A stretch of 64,000 nt of DNA. Origin: CAVWGP01 sp963754645. GTDB taxonomy: Bacteria; Pseudomonadota; Alphaproteobacteria; Bin65. The notes under the pieces are model-generated. The model was not told the origin of the DNA, ran no database searches, and was given only the letters and a program-made list of their open reading frames with translations. Positions 63,718 through 64,000 of this stretch are shown in pieces; position 1 is the first letter of the stretch; each line of letters starts with the position of its first letter. Position numbers and translations under genes: made by a program. The stretch is from NCBI GenBank assembly GCA_963754645.1, contig CAVWGP010000006.1, positions 148,298 through 212,297 on the forward strand, given 5' to 3'.

Positions 63718-64000
63718 TCAGCGTTTTCGGGCGACGAGATCGATCAGGGCCGACATGCCCTTGTGGCCGGCACCTTCCTCGATCGCCCAATCGTGCTCGA
63801 CGAGATGCAGTATCTCCATGTCGCCGAAAGCGGCTTCCAGTATCTCGCGCGTGTACATGTTCTCGGCGTGCGGCGGTCCGCCAGTCTTGTACTCGAGTTG
63901 CTTCGGCCGGTAGCCCTGGAGCAGAAGCAGGCCGCCCGGCCTGAGAGCGCGTTTGATGTTGGCAAAGATCGTCGCGCGCAACAGCGGCGGCGCAAATTGA
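63718..64000 (-). CDS. Class I SAM-dependent methyltransferase (partial, 5' end beyond the window)
   Basis: The C-terminal 93 residues of a methyltransferase whose start is off the right edge. The visible part includes QFAPPLLRATIFANIKRALR, the post-strand motif PGGLLLLQGYRPKQLEYKTG, and the end GAGHKGMSALIDLVARKR. This matches a Methyltransf-type thiol or tellurite-resistance-like protein (TehB-like). The gene ends 12 bp before the Fpg-like start, so the two are probably one operon. Confidence 0.7.
   Translation of the reverse strand, partial: QFAPPLLRATIFANIKRALRPGGLLLLQGYRPKQLEYKTGGPPHAENMYTREILEAAFGDMEILHLVEHDWAIEEGAGHKGMSALIDLVARKR

Overview
The window is about 64 kb of GC-rich DNA, most likely from a soil or freshwater alphaproteobacterium (Rhodospirillales- or Rhizobiales-like). 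This placement is inferred from the high GC content, the many solute-binding-protein-dependent ABC and tripartite tricarboxylate (TTT) transporters, the phaR/phaA/PhaC-like polyhydroxyalkanoate genes and a small Ala/Arg-rich protein of an alphaproteobacterial type. No 16S rRNA is present. There is one tRNA (Thr-GGT). I see no CRISPR array, prophage or intact insertion sequence.

Layout. (1) 1-8495, minus strand: a HutC/GntR-type regulator, a Tat-type branched-chain-amino-acid-like binding protein, two tandem ferritin-like di-iron proteins (the second broken), livH-livM-livG-livF and an amidase running off the left edge. (2) 8639-9142: a lipoprotein. (3) 9338-23421: a peptidoglycan-recycling island with murQ, a SIS-domain sugar isomerase/deaminase, nagA (interrupted by a stop), an EamA transporter, anmK, a complete dipeptide-type ABC transporter, a GNAT and a PfkB kinase. 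A frameshifted EVE-domain/nuclease gene and a repeat-rich gap of about 1 kb (13519-15634) lie inside it. (4) 23775-26697: small hypothetical genes, a MetE-like methyltransferase, a DUF1289 protein and a secreted hydrolase. (5) 26758-35287: a TctA/TctC/TctB transporter divergent from an FCD-type GntR regulator, a ThDP enzyme, a formyl-CoA-transferase-like CoA transferase and an omega-amino acid:pyruvate transaminase. (6) 35297-38719: PHA metabolism. (7) 38730-41963: ECF sigma factor, anti-sigma-like protein, metal-sensor-like protein and two EF-hand proteins. (8) 42226-47724: tRNA-Thr, beta-ureidopropionase-type amidohydrolase, mmsA, a TetR regulator and a haem-c adenylate cyclase. (9) 47731-52091: a sugar-type ABC transporter. 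(10) 52267-59292: HAD and GAF proteins, an amidohydrolase and a second liv operon. (11) 59271-64000: methyltransferase, nitroreductase, a frameshifted alpha/beta hydrolase, an Fpg-like glycosylase and a partial methyltransferase.

How the genes work together. AnmK, MurQ, NagA and the SIS enzyme form a chain from anhydro-MurNAc to fructose-6-phosphate, and the interleaved dipeptide-type transporter is a plausible importer of the muropeptide. The beta-ureidopropionase, omega-transaminase and MmsA can form a beta-ureidopropionate -> beta-alanine -> malonate semialdehyde -> acetyl-CoA route. The TTT/ThDP/CoA-transferase/transaminase cluster looks like a carboxylate-degrading pathway that could recycle formyl-CoA.

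Caution. At least six genes carry single-base frameshifts, one of them two, and six of the seven shifts are apparent one-base insertions. Some breaks are therefore probably sequencing or assembly errors rather than true pseudogenes.
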